Source: Streptomyces sp. STR69
GTDB lineage: Bacteria > Actinomycetota > Actinomycetes > Streptomycetales > Streptomycetaceae
Length of the DNA: 64,000 nt
NCBI RefSeq assembly: GCF_024519455.1
Contig: NZ_JALJRY010000006.1
Location: 275,815 to 339,814 of the forward strand
Direction: 5' to 3'
Positions within the stretch are counted from its first letter, which is position 1. Each line of letters starts with the position of its first letter. The notes beneath the pieces are model-generated. The model saw only the letters and a list, made by a program, of their open reading frames with translations. It had not been told where the DNA came from and made no database searches. Shown piece after piece: positions 18,333 through 27,506 of this stretch. The position numbers and the translations under genes were made by a program.

Positions 18333-19820
18333 GTGACTGACAGCGACCCGTTCGACGAGATCATCGAGGCCGAGACCGACCGCGACCCGGATCTCGCGGT
18401 CATCGAGGCCGGCAGCCGAACCCTCCGTACCCAGGGCACCGGCGCTCCGCAGGCCGACGTACCCGGTCGCCCTGAAGACCCCAAACTGGACGCCGCCCTC
18501 CGCGAGGTAGAGGCAGAGCTGGCCACCCGCTGGGGCGAGACGAAGCTGGAGCCGTCGGTCAGCCGTATCGCCGCGCTGATGGACGTCCTGGGGGACCCCC
18601 AGCGCTCGTACCCCTCGATCCACATCACGGGGACCAACGGCAAGACGTCCACGGCCCGCATGATCGAGGCCCTCCTCGGCGCCTTCGAGCTCCGCACCGG
18701 CCGCTACACCTCCCCGCACGTCCAGTCGATCACCGAGCGCATCAGCCTCGACGGCGCCCCGATCTCCGCCGAGCGGTTCATCGAGACGTACAACGACATC
18801 AAGCCGTACGTCGAAATGGTGGACGCACAGCAGGAGTTCAGGCTGTCGTTCTTCGAGGTGCTGACGGGGATGGCGTACGCCGCCTTCGCGGACGCGCCCG
18901 TCGACTTGGCCGTCGTCGAGGTCGGGATGGGCGGCACCTGGGACGCCACCAACGTCATCGACGCGGACGTGGCCGTGGTCACCCCGATCGATCTCGACCA
19001 CACCGACCGGCTCGGCGGGACGACCGGTGAGATCGCCACCGAGAAGGCCGGCATCGTCAAGCAGGACGCGACCGTGATCCTGGCGCAGCAGCCGGTGGAC
19101 GCGGCGCAGGTGCTGCTGAAGAAGGCCGTCGAGGTCGACGCGACCGTGGCCCGGGAAGGGCTCGAATTCGGGGTCGTGTCGCGGCACGTCGCCGTCGGCG
19201 GGCAGCTGATCAACCTGCGCGGGCTCGGTGGCGAGTACGAGGAGATCTATCTCCCCCTGCACGGGCCGTACCAGGCGCACAACGCTGCCGTCGCCCTCGC
19301 CGCCGTAGAAGCGTTCTTCGGTGTCGGGGCCCAGCGGCCCGATCCGCTCTCGATCGACACGGTGCGGAAGGCCTTCGCGTCCGTCACCTCCCCCGGGCGG
19401 CTGGAGGTCGTGAGACGGTCCCCGACCGTCGTGCTCGACGCGGCGCACAACCCGGCGGGCGCCCGTGCGACCGCCGAAGCCGTGGCGGAGGCGTTCGACT
19501 TCAGCAGGCTGATCGGAGTGGTCGGGGCCAGCGGCGACAAGAACGTCCGTGGGCTGCTCGAAGCCTTCGAGCCGATGTTCGCCGAGGTCGTCGTCACGCA
19601 GAACTCCAGTCACCGCGCGATGGACGCGGACGAGCTCGCCGCGATCGCCGTCGAGGTGTTCGGCGACGAGCGTGTGCAGGTCGAGCCGCGGTTGCCGGAC
19701 GCGCTGGAGGCGGCGATCACGCTGGCCGAGGAGGACGGCGAGTTCGCGGGCGGCGGTGTGCTCGTCACCGGTTCCGTCATCACCGTAGGTGAGGCCCGAC
19801 TGCTCCTCGGGAGGGGCTGA
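18333..19820 (+). CDS. folC: Bifunctional folylpolyglutamate synthase / dihydrofolate synthase
   Basis: Adds Glu to dihydropteroate and extends the polyglutamate tail of folates. The Mur-ligase-like P-loop is ITGTNGKTSTARM (about residues 98-110). The omega-loop region YTSPHVQSITERI follows, then VVEVGMGGTWDATNVID and, in the C-terminal domain, VLDAAHNPAGARA. The 495-residue product has a 60-residue acidic N-terminal extension before the conserved part, common in actinobacteria. I start it at GTG 18333 next to the TAGACT element; the open frame upstream runs through the repeat. The small DUF4233 gene starts 6 bases after the stop. Confidence 0.95.
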   Translation: MTDSDPFDEIIEAETDRDPDLAVIEAGSRTLRTQGTGAPQADVPGRPEDPKLDAALREVEAELATRWGETKLEPSVSRIAALMDVLGDPQRSYPSIHITGTNGKTSTARMIEALLGAFELRTGRYTSPHVQSITERISLDGAPISAERFIETYNDIKPYVEMVDAQQEFRLSFFEVLTGMAYAAFADAPVDLAVVEVGMGGTWDATNVIDADVAVVTPIDLDHTDRLGGTTGEIATEKAGIVKQDATVILAQQPVDAAQVLLKKAVEVDATVAREGLEFGVVSRHVAVGGQLINLRGLGGEYEEIYLPLHGPYQAHNAAVALAAVEAFFGVGAQRPDPLSIDTVRKAFASVTSPGRLEVVRRSPTVVLDAAHNPAGARATAEAVAEAFDFSRLIGVVGASGDKNVRGLLEAFEPMFAEVVVTQNSSHRAMDADELAAIAVEVFGDERVQVEPRLPDALEAAITLAEEDGEFAGGGVLVTGSVITVGEARLLLGRG

Positions 19821-19826
19821 GTTTCC

Positions 19827-20192
19827 GTGCGTACGCTCTGTTCTTCGACTCTGCTCGGCGAGTTCTTCGTGATCGGGTTCGCCGGTCTGGTCGCCATGAA
19901 GGACCCGGATCTGACCACGTCCACGGTGTGGACGGTGTGCGGGATCGCGATGTTCCTGTCGGTCGCGCTGTGCGGCGCGGTGACCCGGCCGGCCGGCATC
20001 GCGCTCGGCTGGGCGCTGCAGATCGCGCTGATCGCGGCGGGCTTCGTGGTGCCGTCGATGTTCTTCCTCGGGGTGATCTTCGCGGCCCTGTGGTGGGCGT
20101 CGGTGCACTACGGCCGGAAGATCGACGAGGCGAAGGCGCGGTTCGCGGCGCAGGCCGCGCAGGCCGACTCCGCCACTCCTGGCGCGGCGTGA
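19827..20192 (+). CDS. DUF4233 membrane protein
   Basis: A 121-residue integral membrane protein with three or four helices: GEFFVIGFAGLVAM, VWTVCGIAMFLSVALCGAV, GIALGWALQIALIAAGFV, and PSMFFLGVIFAALWWASVHYG. A cytoplasmic Ala/Lys-rich tail ends it. Matches the DUF4233 family, which in actinobacteria almost always follows folC, as here with a 6-base gap, so it is co-transcribed with it. Its job is unknown; the link to folate is only by position. GTG start. Confidence 0.85.
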   Translation: MRTLCSSTLLGEFFVIGFAGLVAMKDPDLTTSTVWTVCGIAMFLSVALCGAVTRPAGIALGWALQIALIAAGFVVPSMFFLGVIFAALWWASVHYGRKIDEAKARFAAQAAQADSATPGAA

Positions 20193-20317
20193 CTCCACTA
20201 CACCTGACGCTGCGTAATGGGCGCATGGACACGCCCTGTAGCCTCGGCCTTGTCGTGAGACGACCGTGACACGACCGTGAGCCGACCCGCACCATCATGA
20301 TCAGAAGGAGTCCCGTC

Positions 20318-20731
20318 GTGACCCAGCGCACCCTCGTCCTGCTCAAGCCCGACGCCGTTCGTCGTGGCCTGACCGGCGAGATCATCAGCCGCATCGAACG
20401 CAAGGACGGCTGGCAGATCACCGCGCTGGAGCTGCGCACCCTGGACCAGGACACCCTGGAGCAGCACTACGGCGAGCACAAGGGCAAGCCCTTCTACGCG
20501 CCGCTGGTGGAGTTCATGGCCTCCGGCCCGGTCGTCGCCCTGATCGTCGAGGGCGAGCGGGTCATCGAGGGAGTGCGCGCGCTGGCCGGTCCGACCGACC
20601 CGATCGCCGCCGCGCCGGGCTCGATCCGCGGGGACTTCGGTGTCATCGTGCGGGAGAACCTGATCCACGCCTCGGACTCGGAGGAGTCCGCCGAACGCGA
20701 GGTGAAGATCTTCTTCCCGGGGCGTTCCTGA
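20318..20731 (+). CDS. ndk: Nucleoside-diphosphate kinase
   Basis: Transfers the terminal phosphate between nucleoside tri- and diphosphates through a phospho-His. The 137-residue product starts MTQRTLVLLKPDAVRRG, the family N-terminus. The active-site signature is NLIHASDSE with His117. The start GTG 20318 has aaggag 6 bases upstream; the in-frame ATG at 20297 lies before that ribosome site and is rejected. Ala in place of Gly after the active His is tolerated in the family signature. Confidence 0.96.
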   Translation: MTQRTLVLLKPDAVRRGLTGEIISRIERKDGWQITALELRTLDQDTLEQHYGEHKGKPFYAPLVEFMASGPVVALIVEGERVIEGVRALAGPTDPIAAAPGSIRGDFGVIVRENLIHASDSEESAEREVKIFFPGRS

Positions 20732-20763
20732 ATCTCCATCAGTAACCCACATGCCTGACCAGG

Positions 20764-20787
20764 GACGGCCGCGATTTTCCGGCCGTC
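20764..20787 (+). terminator. Hairpin after ndk
   Basis: gacggccg and cggccgtc form a perfect 8-bp stem with an 8-base loop, followed by tcttgg. Confidence 0.7.
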
Positions 20788-20994
20788 TCTTGGCATATGC
20801 GTGCCGATCGGGGGAACGAGTGCCCCCGTTGGGCCGTCTCCACAAGCGAGGCAGTGCCTCACATGCTGACAATGGCGAAGACCCTCGCGCAGTGTTCGTG
20901 ATGGCGCGTCTACGATGGAAGCCTTCACGTCACTGCACCCACTTCGCCGACCTGAAAAGCCCTCAAAGCTCCCAGGAAGGCCAGACGAATCCTG

Positions 20995-22026
20995 ATGGGG
21001 AACTCAATGTCGTTCATCGGCCGTGACATGGCTGTCGACCTCGGGACCGCCAACACGCTGGTGTACGTCAGGGGTCGCGGGATCGTACTCAACGAGCCGT
21101 CCGTCGTCGCGATCAACACCAACACCGGTGGCATTCTCGCGGTCGGCTCCGAAGCCAAGAAGATGATCGGGCGGACACCCGGCAACATCGTTGCCGTACG
21201 TCCGCTGAAGGACGGTGTCATCGCCGACTTCGAGATCACCGAGCGCATGCTCCGCTACTTCATCCTGAAGATCCACAAGCGGCGCTATCTGGCTCGCCCC
21301 CGTGTCGTCGTCTGTGTGCCCTCGGGCATCACGGGCGTCGAGCGCCGTGCCGTCATCGAGGCGTCGTCCCAGGCCGGGGCGCGTCAGGTGCACATCATCG
21401 AGGAGCCCATGGCCGCGGCCATCGGTTCCGGTCTGCCGGTCCACGAGGCCACGGGCAACATGGTGGTGGACATCGGCGGCGGCACCACGGAGGTCGCGGT
21501 CATCTCGCTCGGTGGCATCGTCACCGCCCAGTCCATCCGCGTCGCGGGCGACGAGTTGGACAACGCGATCATCCAGCACATCAAGAAGGAGTACTCGCTC
21601 CTTCTGGGTGAGCGGACGGCTGAGCAGATCAAGATCACGATCGGTTCCGCGTACGACCTCGACGACGACCAGCACACCGAAATCCGCGGCCGGGACCTCG
21701 TTTCCGGTCTGCCCAAGACCGTCGTCATCTCCGCCGGCGAAGTCCGCAAGGCGATCGAAGAGCCCGTCAACGCGATCGTCGACGCGGTGAAGACGACCCT
21801 CGACAAGTGCCCGCCGGAGCTCTCCGGGGACATCATGGACCGCGGAATCGTTCTGACCGGCGGTGGAGCCCTGCTGAAGGGTCTCGACGAGCGGCTGCGC
21901 CGGGAGACCGGAATGCCGATCCACATCGCCGAGGACCCGCTGGACAGCGTGGCGCTCGGCTCCGGCAAGTGCGTCGAGGAGTTCGAGGCGCTCCAGCAGG
22001 TTCTGGACGCCCAGCCGCGCAGATGA
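20995..22026 (+). CDS. mreB: MreB, bacterial actin
   Basis: Actin-like filament protein. In Streptomyces it works mainly in spore-wall assembly with MreC, MreD, PBP2 and RodA, all encoded next. It has phosphate-1 loop [11 protein letters not shown], phosphate-2 [18 protein letters not shown], the adenosine motif [13 protein letters not shown], and [22 protein letters not shown]. The 343-residue form starts at ATG 20995; a second in-frame ATG at 21007 has ggggaac upstream and gives the [11 protein letters not shown] form, so the exact start is open. The 260 bases before it hold the ndk terminator and presumably its promoter. A hairpin at 22041 separates it from mreC. Confidence 0.96.
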   Translation: MGNSMSFIGRDMAVDLGTANTLVYVRGRGIVLNEPSVVAINTNTGGILAVGSEAKKMIGRTPGNIVAVRPLKDGVIADFEITERMLRYFILKIHKRRYLARPRVVVCVPSGITGVERRAVIEASSQAGARQVHIIEEPMAAAIGSGLPVHEATGNMVVDIGGGTTEVAVISLGGIVTAQSIRVAGDELDNAIIQHIKKEYSLLLGERTAEQIKITIGSAYDLDDDQHTEIRGRDLVSGLPKTVVISAGEVRKAIEEPVNAIVDAVKTTLDKCPPELSGDIMDRGIVLTGGGALLKGLDERLRRETGMPIHIAEDPLDSVALGSGKCVEEFEALQQVLDAQPRR

Positions 22027-22040
22027 CGTAACGCTTCGAT

Positions 22041-22076
22041 TCCGCCGTACGGGATGATCCCTTCTCGTGCGGCGGA
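22041..22076 (+). terminator. Imperfect hairpin between mreB and mreC
   Basis: tccgccgtacggga pairs with tctcgtgcggcgga with two mismatches. It could attenuate transcription so that mreB is made in excess over the downstream genes. Confidence 0.5.
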
Positions 22077-22179
22077 TCGTTGATACGGAGGCATAGGCTC
22101 CGTCCTGGGCCTTCGTTCACATCTGACGGGCCCCCGTACACACCTGCACATCTGCATACCTGAACCTCTGCACATTTCT

Positions 22180-23145
22180 ATGAGGAAGGCACGGCCGCCG
22201 CACGTGAGGGACACACGAGAGAGCCGGCTGCTCCTGGTGCTGCTGATCGCCGTAGCGTTCGCGTTGATCACGGTGGACATCCGGGGAGGGCAGGACTCGC
22301 CGGTCGAGGGTGCCCGCCGGGCCGCGGCCACCGTGTTTGGCCCGATCGAGAACGGCGTGTCGTCCGCCGTGAACCCGGTCGGCGACGCGATCTCCGCGGT
22401 CCGCGACTCCGGTGAGCGGCACGACCGGCTCGCGCTCCTGGAGAAGGAGAACGCGGCCCTCAAGGCGAAGCTCGGCAGCGACGACCGCAACCGCAGCCGC
22501 CTCAACCAGCTCGACAAGATGATGAAGGTGGCCGGCGAGGGCCAGTACGGCATCAAGGGCGCCCAGGTCATCGCCATAGGAGCGGCCCAGAGCTTCTCCT
22601 GGACGATCACCATCGACGTCGGCGCCAACGACGGCATCAAGCGCGACATGACCGTCCTCAACGGCGACGGGCTGGTGGGCCGGGTCACGACCGTCGGTCC
22701 CGACGCCTCGACCGTCCTCCTCGCCAACGACCCCGACTTCACCGTCGGCACCCGCATGGAGGGCAACGACGAACTCGGCTTCGCCTCCGGCGAGGGCGAC
22801 GGCCCGCTGCGCGTCGAACTCCTCAACGGCAAGGCGGAGGTGCAGAAGGGCGACCGGCTCGTCACCTTCGGCTCGCAGGCCGACAAGCCGTTCGTGCCCG
22901 GTGTCCCGGTCGGTGTCGTCTCCCGCGTCGACCCCTCAGGCGGCGGCCTGACCCGCACGCTCTACGTCACGCCGTACGTCAACTTCACCAAGCTCGACAT
23001 CGTCGGCGTGGTCGTGGAGGCCCCGAAGAAGGACCCGCGCGACACGGTCCTGCCGGCGAAGCCCAAGCCGACCCCGATCCCGACGGTGACCGTCACGGTC
23101 ACCCCGTCCGCGAACGCGCCGGTCGACGGCCAGCAACAGCAGTAG
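22180..23145 (+). CDS. mreC: MreC, membrane-anchored cell-shape protein
   Basis: Outer-face scaffold of the wall-synthesis complex. A short basic N-terminus is followed by one helix (LLLVLLIAVAFALITVDI, about residues 18-35), a coiled coil (ERHDRLALLEKENAALKAKL), and the two beta-barrel halves typical of MreC (IGAAQSFSWTITIDVGANDGI; GLVGRVTTVGPDASTVLLA). A Pro/Thr/Val-rich tail ends in poly-Gln. ATG 22180 has no clear ribosome site. An in-frame GTG at 22204, giving a start at VRDTRESR, is close to gaggaagg and may be the real one. The bases just upstream (22140-22178) are imperfect copies of acctgcacatctgcat. Confidence 0.92.
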   Translation: MRKARPPHVRDTRESRLLLVLLIAVAFALITVDIRGGQDSPVEGARRAAATVFGPIENGVSSAVNPVGDAISAVRDSGERHDRLALLEKENAALKAKLGSDDRNRSRLNQLDKMMKVAGEGQYGIKGAQVIAIGAAQSFSWTITIDVGANDGIKRDMTVLNGDGLVGRVTTVGPDASTVLLANDPDFTVGTRMEGNDELGFASGEGDGPLRVELLNGKAEVQKGDRLVTFGSQADKPFVPGVPVGVVSRVDPSGGGLTRTLYVTPYVNFTKLDIVGVVVEAPKKDPRDTVLPAKPKPTPIPTVTVTVTPSANAPVDGQQQQ

Positions 23146-23157
23146 GAGCCCTTCCTC

Positions 23158-23826
23158 ATGCGTGTCAACCGGATCCTGCTCTCCGTGCCGCTGGTCGTCG
23201 TCGCCATGGTGATCCAGGTCAGCGTCCTCGCCCGCCTCCACCTCCCGGGCGCCGTCCCCGACCTGCTCCTCCTCACGGTCCTCGGCCTCGCCATGGTCTA
23301 CGGCCATGTCGCGGGTGCCCTCATCGGCTTCGGCGCCGGCCTCCTCGCCGACCTGGCCCCGCCCGCCGACCACGCGGCCGGCCGCTACGCGCTCGTGCTC
23401 TGCGTGATCGGCTACCTCGCGGGCCTCGCGAAGCCGGAGAACGGCCGCCTCAAGTCGGCGACCGGCCCGATGGCCGTCGTGGTCGCCGCCGCCCTCGGCT
23501 CCACCCTGCTCTACGCCGGTGTCGGCGCCCTCGTCGGCGACACCGCCGCCCGCCATGTCGGCCTGCCCAGCCTGCTGTTCACGGCCGCCCTGTACGACCT
23601 GCTGCTCGCCCCGTTCATCGTCCCCGGCGTCATGGCGCTGGCCCGCCGCGCCGACAACGACCCGCTCGCCGAGACGAACGCCGCCAAGTCGGCCGACATC
23701 TCCTCGGGTTGGCTCTCCTCGGGCACCGGTCTCAAGATCGGCGGCCAGCGCGGTGGCCTGCGGATGAAGACGGCTCGCGCGCGGGTGGCCCGGGCCGGGC
23801 GCATCAAGGGGGTCAAGCGGCTTTGA
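23158..23826 (+). CDS. mreD: MreD, membrane component of the elongation complex
   Basis: A 222-residue protein with five or six membrane helices: ILLSVPLVVVAMVIQVSVLA, LLLLTVLGLAMVYG, ALIGFGAGLLADLAPP, YALVLCVIGYLAGLA, MAVVVAAALGSTLLYAGVGAL and a last one near LLFTAALYDLLLAPFIVPGVM. A 60-residue basic cytoplasmic tail follows (RMKTARARVARAGRIKGVKRL), longer than in E. coli. It starts 12 bases after mreC, so they are co-transcribed. It bridges MreC to PBP2/RodA in the family model. Confidence 0.92.
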   Translation: MRVNRILLSVPLVVVAMVIQVSVLARLHLPGAVPDLLLLTVLGLAMVYGHVAGALIGFGAGLLADLAPPADHAAGRYALVLCVIGYLAGLAKPENGRLKSATGPMAVVVAAALGSTLLYAGVGALVGDTAARHVGLPSLLFTAALYDLLLAPFIVPGVMALARRADNDPLAETNAAKSADISSGWLSSGTGLKIGGQRGGLRMKTARARVARAGRIKGVKRL

Positions 23827-23862
23827 GGGCCCGGGAGTTGGCGTACGGGCTCACAGGTCCGT

Positions 23863-23881
23863 CGTATATGACTCATACACG
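23863..23881. promoter_or_regulatory. Near-perfect 19-bp palindrome upstream of mrdA
   Basis: cgtatatgactcatacacg equals its own reverse complement except at two symmetrical pairs and the centre. It lies 24 bases before the first possible start of mrdA, in a short AT-richer stretch, and so may bind a dimeric regulator. Confidence 0.45.
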
Positions 23882-23905
23882 TACTGAGAGGGGGAGGCAG
23901 CACCA

Positions 23906-23968
23906 ATGACCAACGCCCACCCGTCTCCCACCACCACCCTCAAAGGGATGGGCTTCGCCCATGACTAA
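23906..23968 (+). CDS. Possible 20-residue leader ORF overlapping the mrdA start
   Basis: ATG-ACC-AAC at 23906 has the good ribosome site ggggagg 8 bases upstream. It reads MTNAHPSPTTTLKGMGFAHD, then TAA at 23966-23968. The stop lies within the ATGACTAAC that begins the long mrdA frame, so ribosomes ending here could restart on mrdA. The first codons (MTN) repeat those of mrdA, and the middle is the 30-bp dispersed repeat. Expression is not shown by sequence alone. Confidence 0.45.
   Translation: MTNAHPSPTTTLKGMGFAHD
23914..23943. repeat. Copy B of the 30-bp dispersed repeat, before mrdA
   Basis: 29 of 30 bases match 4531-4560. It is followed by a short inverted repeat (atgggcttcgcccat). 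It is bracketed by ATGACCAAC (23906) and ATGACTAAC (23961), which looks like a duplicated target. Confidence 0.75.
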
Positions 23969-26225
23969 CATTCCCGAGACCGGACGGACTCCACGGGTTC
24001 AGATCAGGCTCGTCGTCATCCAGATCCTCGTCCTCTCCCTCCTCGGCACCCTCGGCGGGCGCCTGTGGTACCTGCAGATCCGCGAGGGCGCCGCGTACCA
24101 GAAGGAAGCGTCCGGCAACCACGTCCAGCAGGTCGTCGATCCCGCGGTGCGCGGTTCGATACTGGACGCGCGCGGTGTGCCCCTCGCGGACAACGAGACC
24201 CGGCTCGTGGTCTCCGCCTCCCGCACCGACCTGCTGAAGCAGGCCGACGACGGCAAGGCCGTCCTCACCAAGCTGGCGGGCGTGCTGGGCCTGAAGCCCG
24301 AGGACGTCATCCAGAAGGTCCGGCTGTGCGACGCGAAGACCCCGCAGCCCTGCTGGAACGGCTCGCCGTACCAGCCGATCCCGATCACCGACGAGGCCAC
24401 CGCCAAGCAGGCCCTGCAGATCCGTGAGCGCTCCGAGGACTTCCCCGGCATCACCGCCGAGCCCGAGGCCGTACGCCGTTACGCGGCCCCCGGCGACGCC
24501 AACGCGGCCCAGGTCCTCGGCTATCTCTCGCCGGTCACCGACGACGAGATCACCCAGGCCAAGGACTCCGACTCGCCGTATCTGCGCTCCGACCAGGTCG
24601 GCCGCTCGGGCCTTGAGCGGCAGTACGACAAGGAGCTGCGCGGCAAGGCCGGCGTCACCCGTTACGAGGTCGACAACCTCGGGCGCGTGATCGGCAAGGC
24701 CAAGTCCGATGCTCCCGAGCCCGGTTCGAACCTCGTCACCAGTATCGACGCCCGGGTGCAGCGGGTCGCCGAGTACCAGCTGGACAAGGCGATGAAGGGT
24801 GCCCGCCAGCAGTTCGACAAGATCACCGGCGAGAACTACAAGGCCGACTCCGGCGCCGTGGTCGTGATGGAGGCCAAGACCGGCCGCATCGTCGCCATGG
24901 CGTCCGCGCCGACGTACGACCCGAACGTCTGGGTCGGCGGCATCTCCGCCAAGGACTACAAGCAGCTCACCGGCAAGAACTCCGACTACCCGCTGCTCAA
25001 CCGGGCCATACAGGGTCAGTCGGCGCCCGGTTCGACGTTCAAGGTGGTCTCCACGGCCGCCGCGGTCGAGGCCGGCTACGCGTGGGACGGCGGCTACCCC
25101 TGCACGAGTTCGTACTCGGTGGGCGGCCAGGTCTTCAAGAACTTCGAGGGCGAGAACTTCGGCCCCATCTCGCTGGGCCGCGCGCTGGAGGTCTCCTGCG
25201 ACACCGTCTTCTACGGTCTCGCCGACGCCCAGTGGAAGAAGGACGGCGGCATCAACCCGAAGAAGGGCGAGCCGAAGGACTACTTCTACAAGGCGGCCCA
25301 CCAGTTCGGCCTCGGCAAGACCACCGGCGTCGACCTCCCGAACGAGGTCACGGGCCGTATCCCGGACCGCAAGTGGAAGCAGGAGACCTACGAGGCCAAC
25401 AAGGCCTACTGGTGCAAGACCGGCAAGAAGGGCGGCACGTACGTCCAGCAGATCGCGTACGAGAACTGCCTCGAAGGCAACAAGATGCGTGAGGGCGACT
25501 CGATCAACTACTCCATCGGCCAGGGCGACACCCTCGTCACCCCGATCCAGGAGGCCATGATCTACGGCGCCCTCGCCAACGGCGGCACCGAGTACGTCCC
25601 CACCATCGGCAAGGCGATCGTCAGCGCCGACGGCAAGACGGTCCAGGAGATCAAGCCGAAGGTGAAGGCCAAGCTGCCGATCAGCGCGGCCACCCACAAG
25701 GGCATCGACAAGGCGCTCGCGGGCGTGGTCACCAGCGGTACCGCCGCCTGGAAGTTCCAGGGCTGGCCGCAGGACAAGATCGAGCTGCACGCCAAGACGG
25801 GTACCGCCGAGGTCTACGGCAAGCAGACGACCTCGTGGTTCGCGACGTACACCAAGGACTACACGGTCGTCATGACGATCGCCCAGGCCGGTACCGGTTC
25901 GGGCGCCTCCGGTGAGGCCGTGCGCAACATCTACAACGCGATGTACGGCGTCCAGGCCGACGGCTCCATCGACAAGAAGAAGGCGCTGCTGCCCAGCCCG
26001 CAGACCAGCCTCCCGAAGGTCCGCGCCGACGGCACGATCGCCGCCCCGAAGATCACCGCAGACCCGGCCAAGGAGCTGGAGAAGCAGCAGGAGAAGGCGA
26101 CCGAGGGAGGGGTCACGGCCGCGGACGACACCCAGCCGCCCGCCACCTCGCCCTCACCGACCACCACCAACAGCAACACCCGCAGGCGCCCGCGCAGAAG
26201 GGGAAGCCGGAGGATGCTCACATGA
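23961..26225 (+). CDS. mrdA: Penicillin-binding protein 2, transpeptidase of the elongation complex
   Basis: Class B PBP that cross-links peptidoglycan with RodA. It has an N-terminal membrane anchor (LVVIQILVLSLLGTLGGRLW), a dimerisation domain with RGSILDARGVPLA, and a transpeptidase domain with SxxK at Ser358 (APGSTFKVVS) and a KTG triad at 612-614 (HAKTGTAEVYG). The middle triad motif is probably SIN in EGDSINYSIGQGD. An Ala/Gln-rich tail ends in basic RRRPRRRGSRR. The 754-residue start at 23961 lacks its own ribosome site because a repeat separates it from ggggagg; translation may depend on the upstream leader ORF. The stop overlaps rodA (ATGA). Confidence 0.94.
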   Translation: MTNIPETGRTPRVQIRLVVIQILVLSLLGTLGGRLWYLQIREGAAYQKEASGNHVQQVVDPAVRGSILDARGVPLADNETRLVVSASRTDLLKQADDGKAVLTKLAGVLGLKPEDVIQKVRLCDAKTPQPCWNGSPYQPIPITDEATAKQALQIRERSEDFPGITAEPEAVRRYAAPGDANAAQVLGYLSPVTDDEITQAKDSDSPYLRSDQVGRSGLERQYDKELRGKAGVTRYEVDNLGRVIGKAKSDAPEPGSNLVTSIDARVQRVAEYQLDKAMKGARQQFDKITGENYKADSGAVVVMEAKTGRIVAMASAPTYDPNVWVGGISAKDYKQLTGKNSDYPLLNRAIQGQSAPGSTFKVVSTAAAVEAGYAWDGGYPCTSSYSVGGQVFKNFEGENFGPISLGRALEVSCDTVFYGLADAQWKKDGGINPKKGEPKDYFYKAAHQFGLGKTTGVDLPNEVTGRIPDRKWKQETYEANKAYWCKTGKKGGTYVQQIAYENCLEGNKMREGDSINYSIGQGDTLVTPIQEAMIYGALANGGTEYVPTIGKAIVSADGKTVQEIKPKVKAKLPISAATHKGIDKALAGVVTSGTAAWKFQGWPQDKIELHAKTGTAEVYGKQTTSWFATYTKDYTVVMTIAQAGTGSGASGEAVRNIYNAMYGVQADGSIDKKKALLPSPQTSLPKVRADGTIAAPKITADPAKELEKQQEKATEGGVTAADDTQPPATSPSPTTTNSNTRRRPRRRGSRRMLT

Positions 26226-27418
26226 CCGGCAACAGCTTCTCCGTTTCCGGATACGGCCCCGATCGGGCCGGCTGGACCCGGGTCTTCGCCCGTGACTCGC
26301 TGGCCCGCCGCCTGGACTGGCCGATACTGCTGTCCGCGATCGGCCTGTCCCTGATCGGCTCGGTGCTGGTCTTCTCGGCGACCCGCAACCGCACCGAGAT
26401 CAACCAGGGCGACCAGTACTACTTCCTGATCCGGCACCTCATGAACACCGGCATCGGCATCGCCCTGATGATCGCCGTCGTCTGGGTCGGCCACCGCACC
26501 CTGCGCGTCATCGTCCCCTTCCTGTACGGCGCCTCGGTGTTCGGCATCCTGCTGGTGCTCACCCCGCTCGGCTCCACGGTCAACGGCGCGCACTCCTGGA
26601 TCGTGCTCGGCGGCGGCTTCTCGCTCCAGCCCTCGGAATTCGTGAAGATCACGATCATCCTGGGCATGGCGATGATCCTCGCCGCCCGGGTCGACGCGGG
26701 CGACAAGCCCTACCCCGACCACCGCACGGTCCTCCAGGCCCTGGGCCTGGCCTCCGTCCCGATGATGATCGTGATGCTGATGCCCGACCTCGGGTCGGTC
26801 ATGGTCATGGTCATCATCGTGCTCGGTGTGCTGCTGGCCTCCGGCGCCTCCAACCGCTGGATCTTCGGCCTGCTCGGCGCCGGCGCGATCGGCGCGGTCG
26901 CCGTGTGGCAGCTGCACATCCTGGACGAGTACCAGATCGCCCGCTTCGCCGCCTTCGCCAATCCGAGCCTCGACCCGGCAGGCGTCGGCTACAACACCAA
27001 CCAGGCCCGCATCGCGATCGGCTCCGGCGGCCTCACCGGCGCGGGCCTGTTCCACGGCTCGCAGACAACAGGCCAGTTCGTCCCCGAACAACAGACAGAC
27101 TTCGTCTTCACGGTCGCGGGCGAGGAGTTGGGCTTCGTCGGCGCAGGCCTGATCCTCGTCCTCCTGGGCGTGGTGCTGTGGCGCGCCTGCCGCATCGCCC
27201 GCGACTCGACCGAGCTCTACGGCACGATCGTCGCCGCCGGGATCGTCGCCTGGTTCGCCTTCCAGGCCTTCGAGAACGTCGGCATGACCCTCGGCATCAT
27301 GCCCGTCACCGGCCTGCCACTGCCCTTCGTGTCCTACGGCGGCACCTCGATGTTCGCGGTGTGGATCGCGGTGGGTCTGCTCCAGTCGATCCGGGTACAG
27401 CGACCCATGTCCGCCTAG
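26222..27418 (+). CDS. rodA: RodA/FtsW-family peptidoglycan glycosyltransferase (SEDS)
   Basis: Polymerises lipid II into glycan strands, paired with the PBP2 encoded just upstream. The 398-residue product has ten predicted membrane helices, with family motifs NGAHSWIVLGGGFSLQPSEFVKI, the loop GSGGLTGAGLFHGSQTTGQFVPEQQTDFVF, and GLPLPFVSYGGTSM near the end. ATG overlaps the mrdA stop, so translation is coupled. It closes the mre cluster; the spore-wall role is known for this cluster in Streptomyces. Confidence 0.95.
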   Translation: MTGNSFSVSGYGPDRAGWTRVFARDSLARRLDWPILLSAIGLSLIGSVLVFSATRNRTEINQGDQYYFLIRHLMNTGIGIALMIAVVWVGHRTLRVIVPFLYGASVFGILLVLTPLGSTVNGAHSWIVLGGGFSLQPSEFVKITIILGMAMILAARVDAGDKPYPDHRTVLQALGLASVPMMIVMLMPDLGSVMVMVIIVLGVLLASGASNRWIFGLLGAGAIGAVAVWQLHILDEYQIARFAAFANPSLDPAGVGYNTNQARIAIGSGGLTGAGLFHGSQTTGQFVPEQQTDFVFTVAGEELGFVGAGLILVLLGVVLWRACRIARDSTELYGTIVAAGIVAWFAFQAFENVGMTLGIMPVTGLPLPFVSYGGTSMFAVWIAVGLLQSIRVQRPMSA

Positions 27419-27506
27419 CCGTTACCTGCGCTTTCGCCCACATTTCCCTGAGGTTCATTCCGGATGCCCCCTGCCATCCCGGCTCGCGGGCAACTAGATT
27501 CAGGTC

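Noticed and set aside
16806..20198. An 1130-codon minus-strand frame opposite valS, folC and the DUF4233 gene
   Set aside because: Same reason: crosses terminators and three real genes, with Arg/Gly/Asp-rich low-complexity translation.
20893..20916. A promoter for mreB around tacgat at 20911
   Set aside because: No -35 element at suitable spacing; too weak to list.
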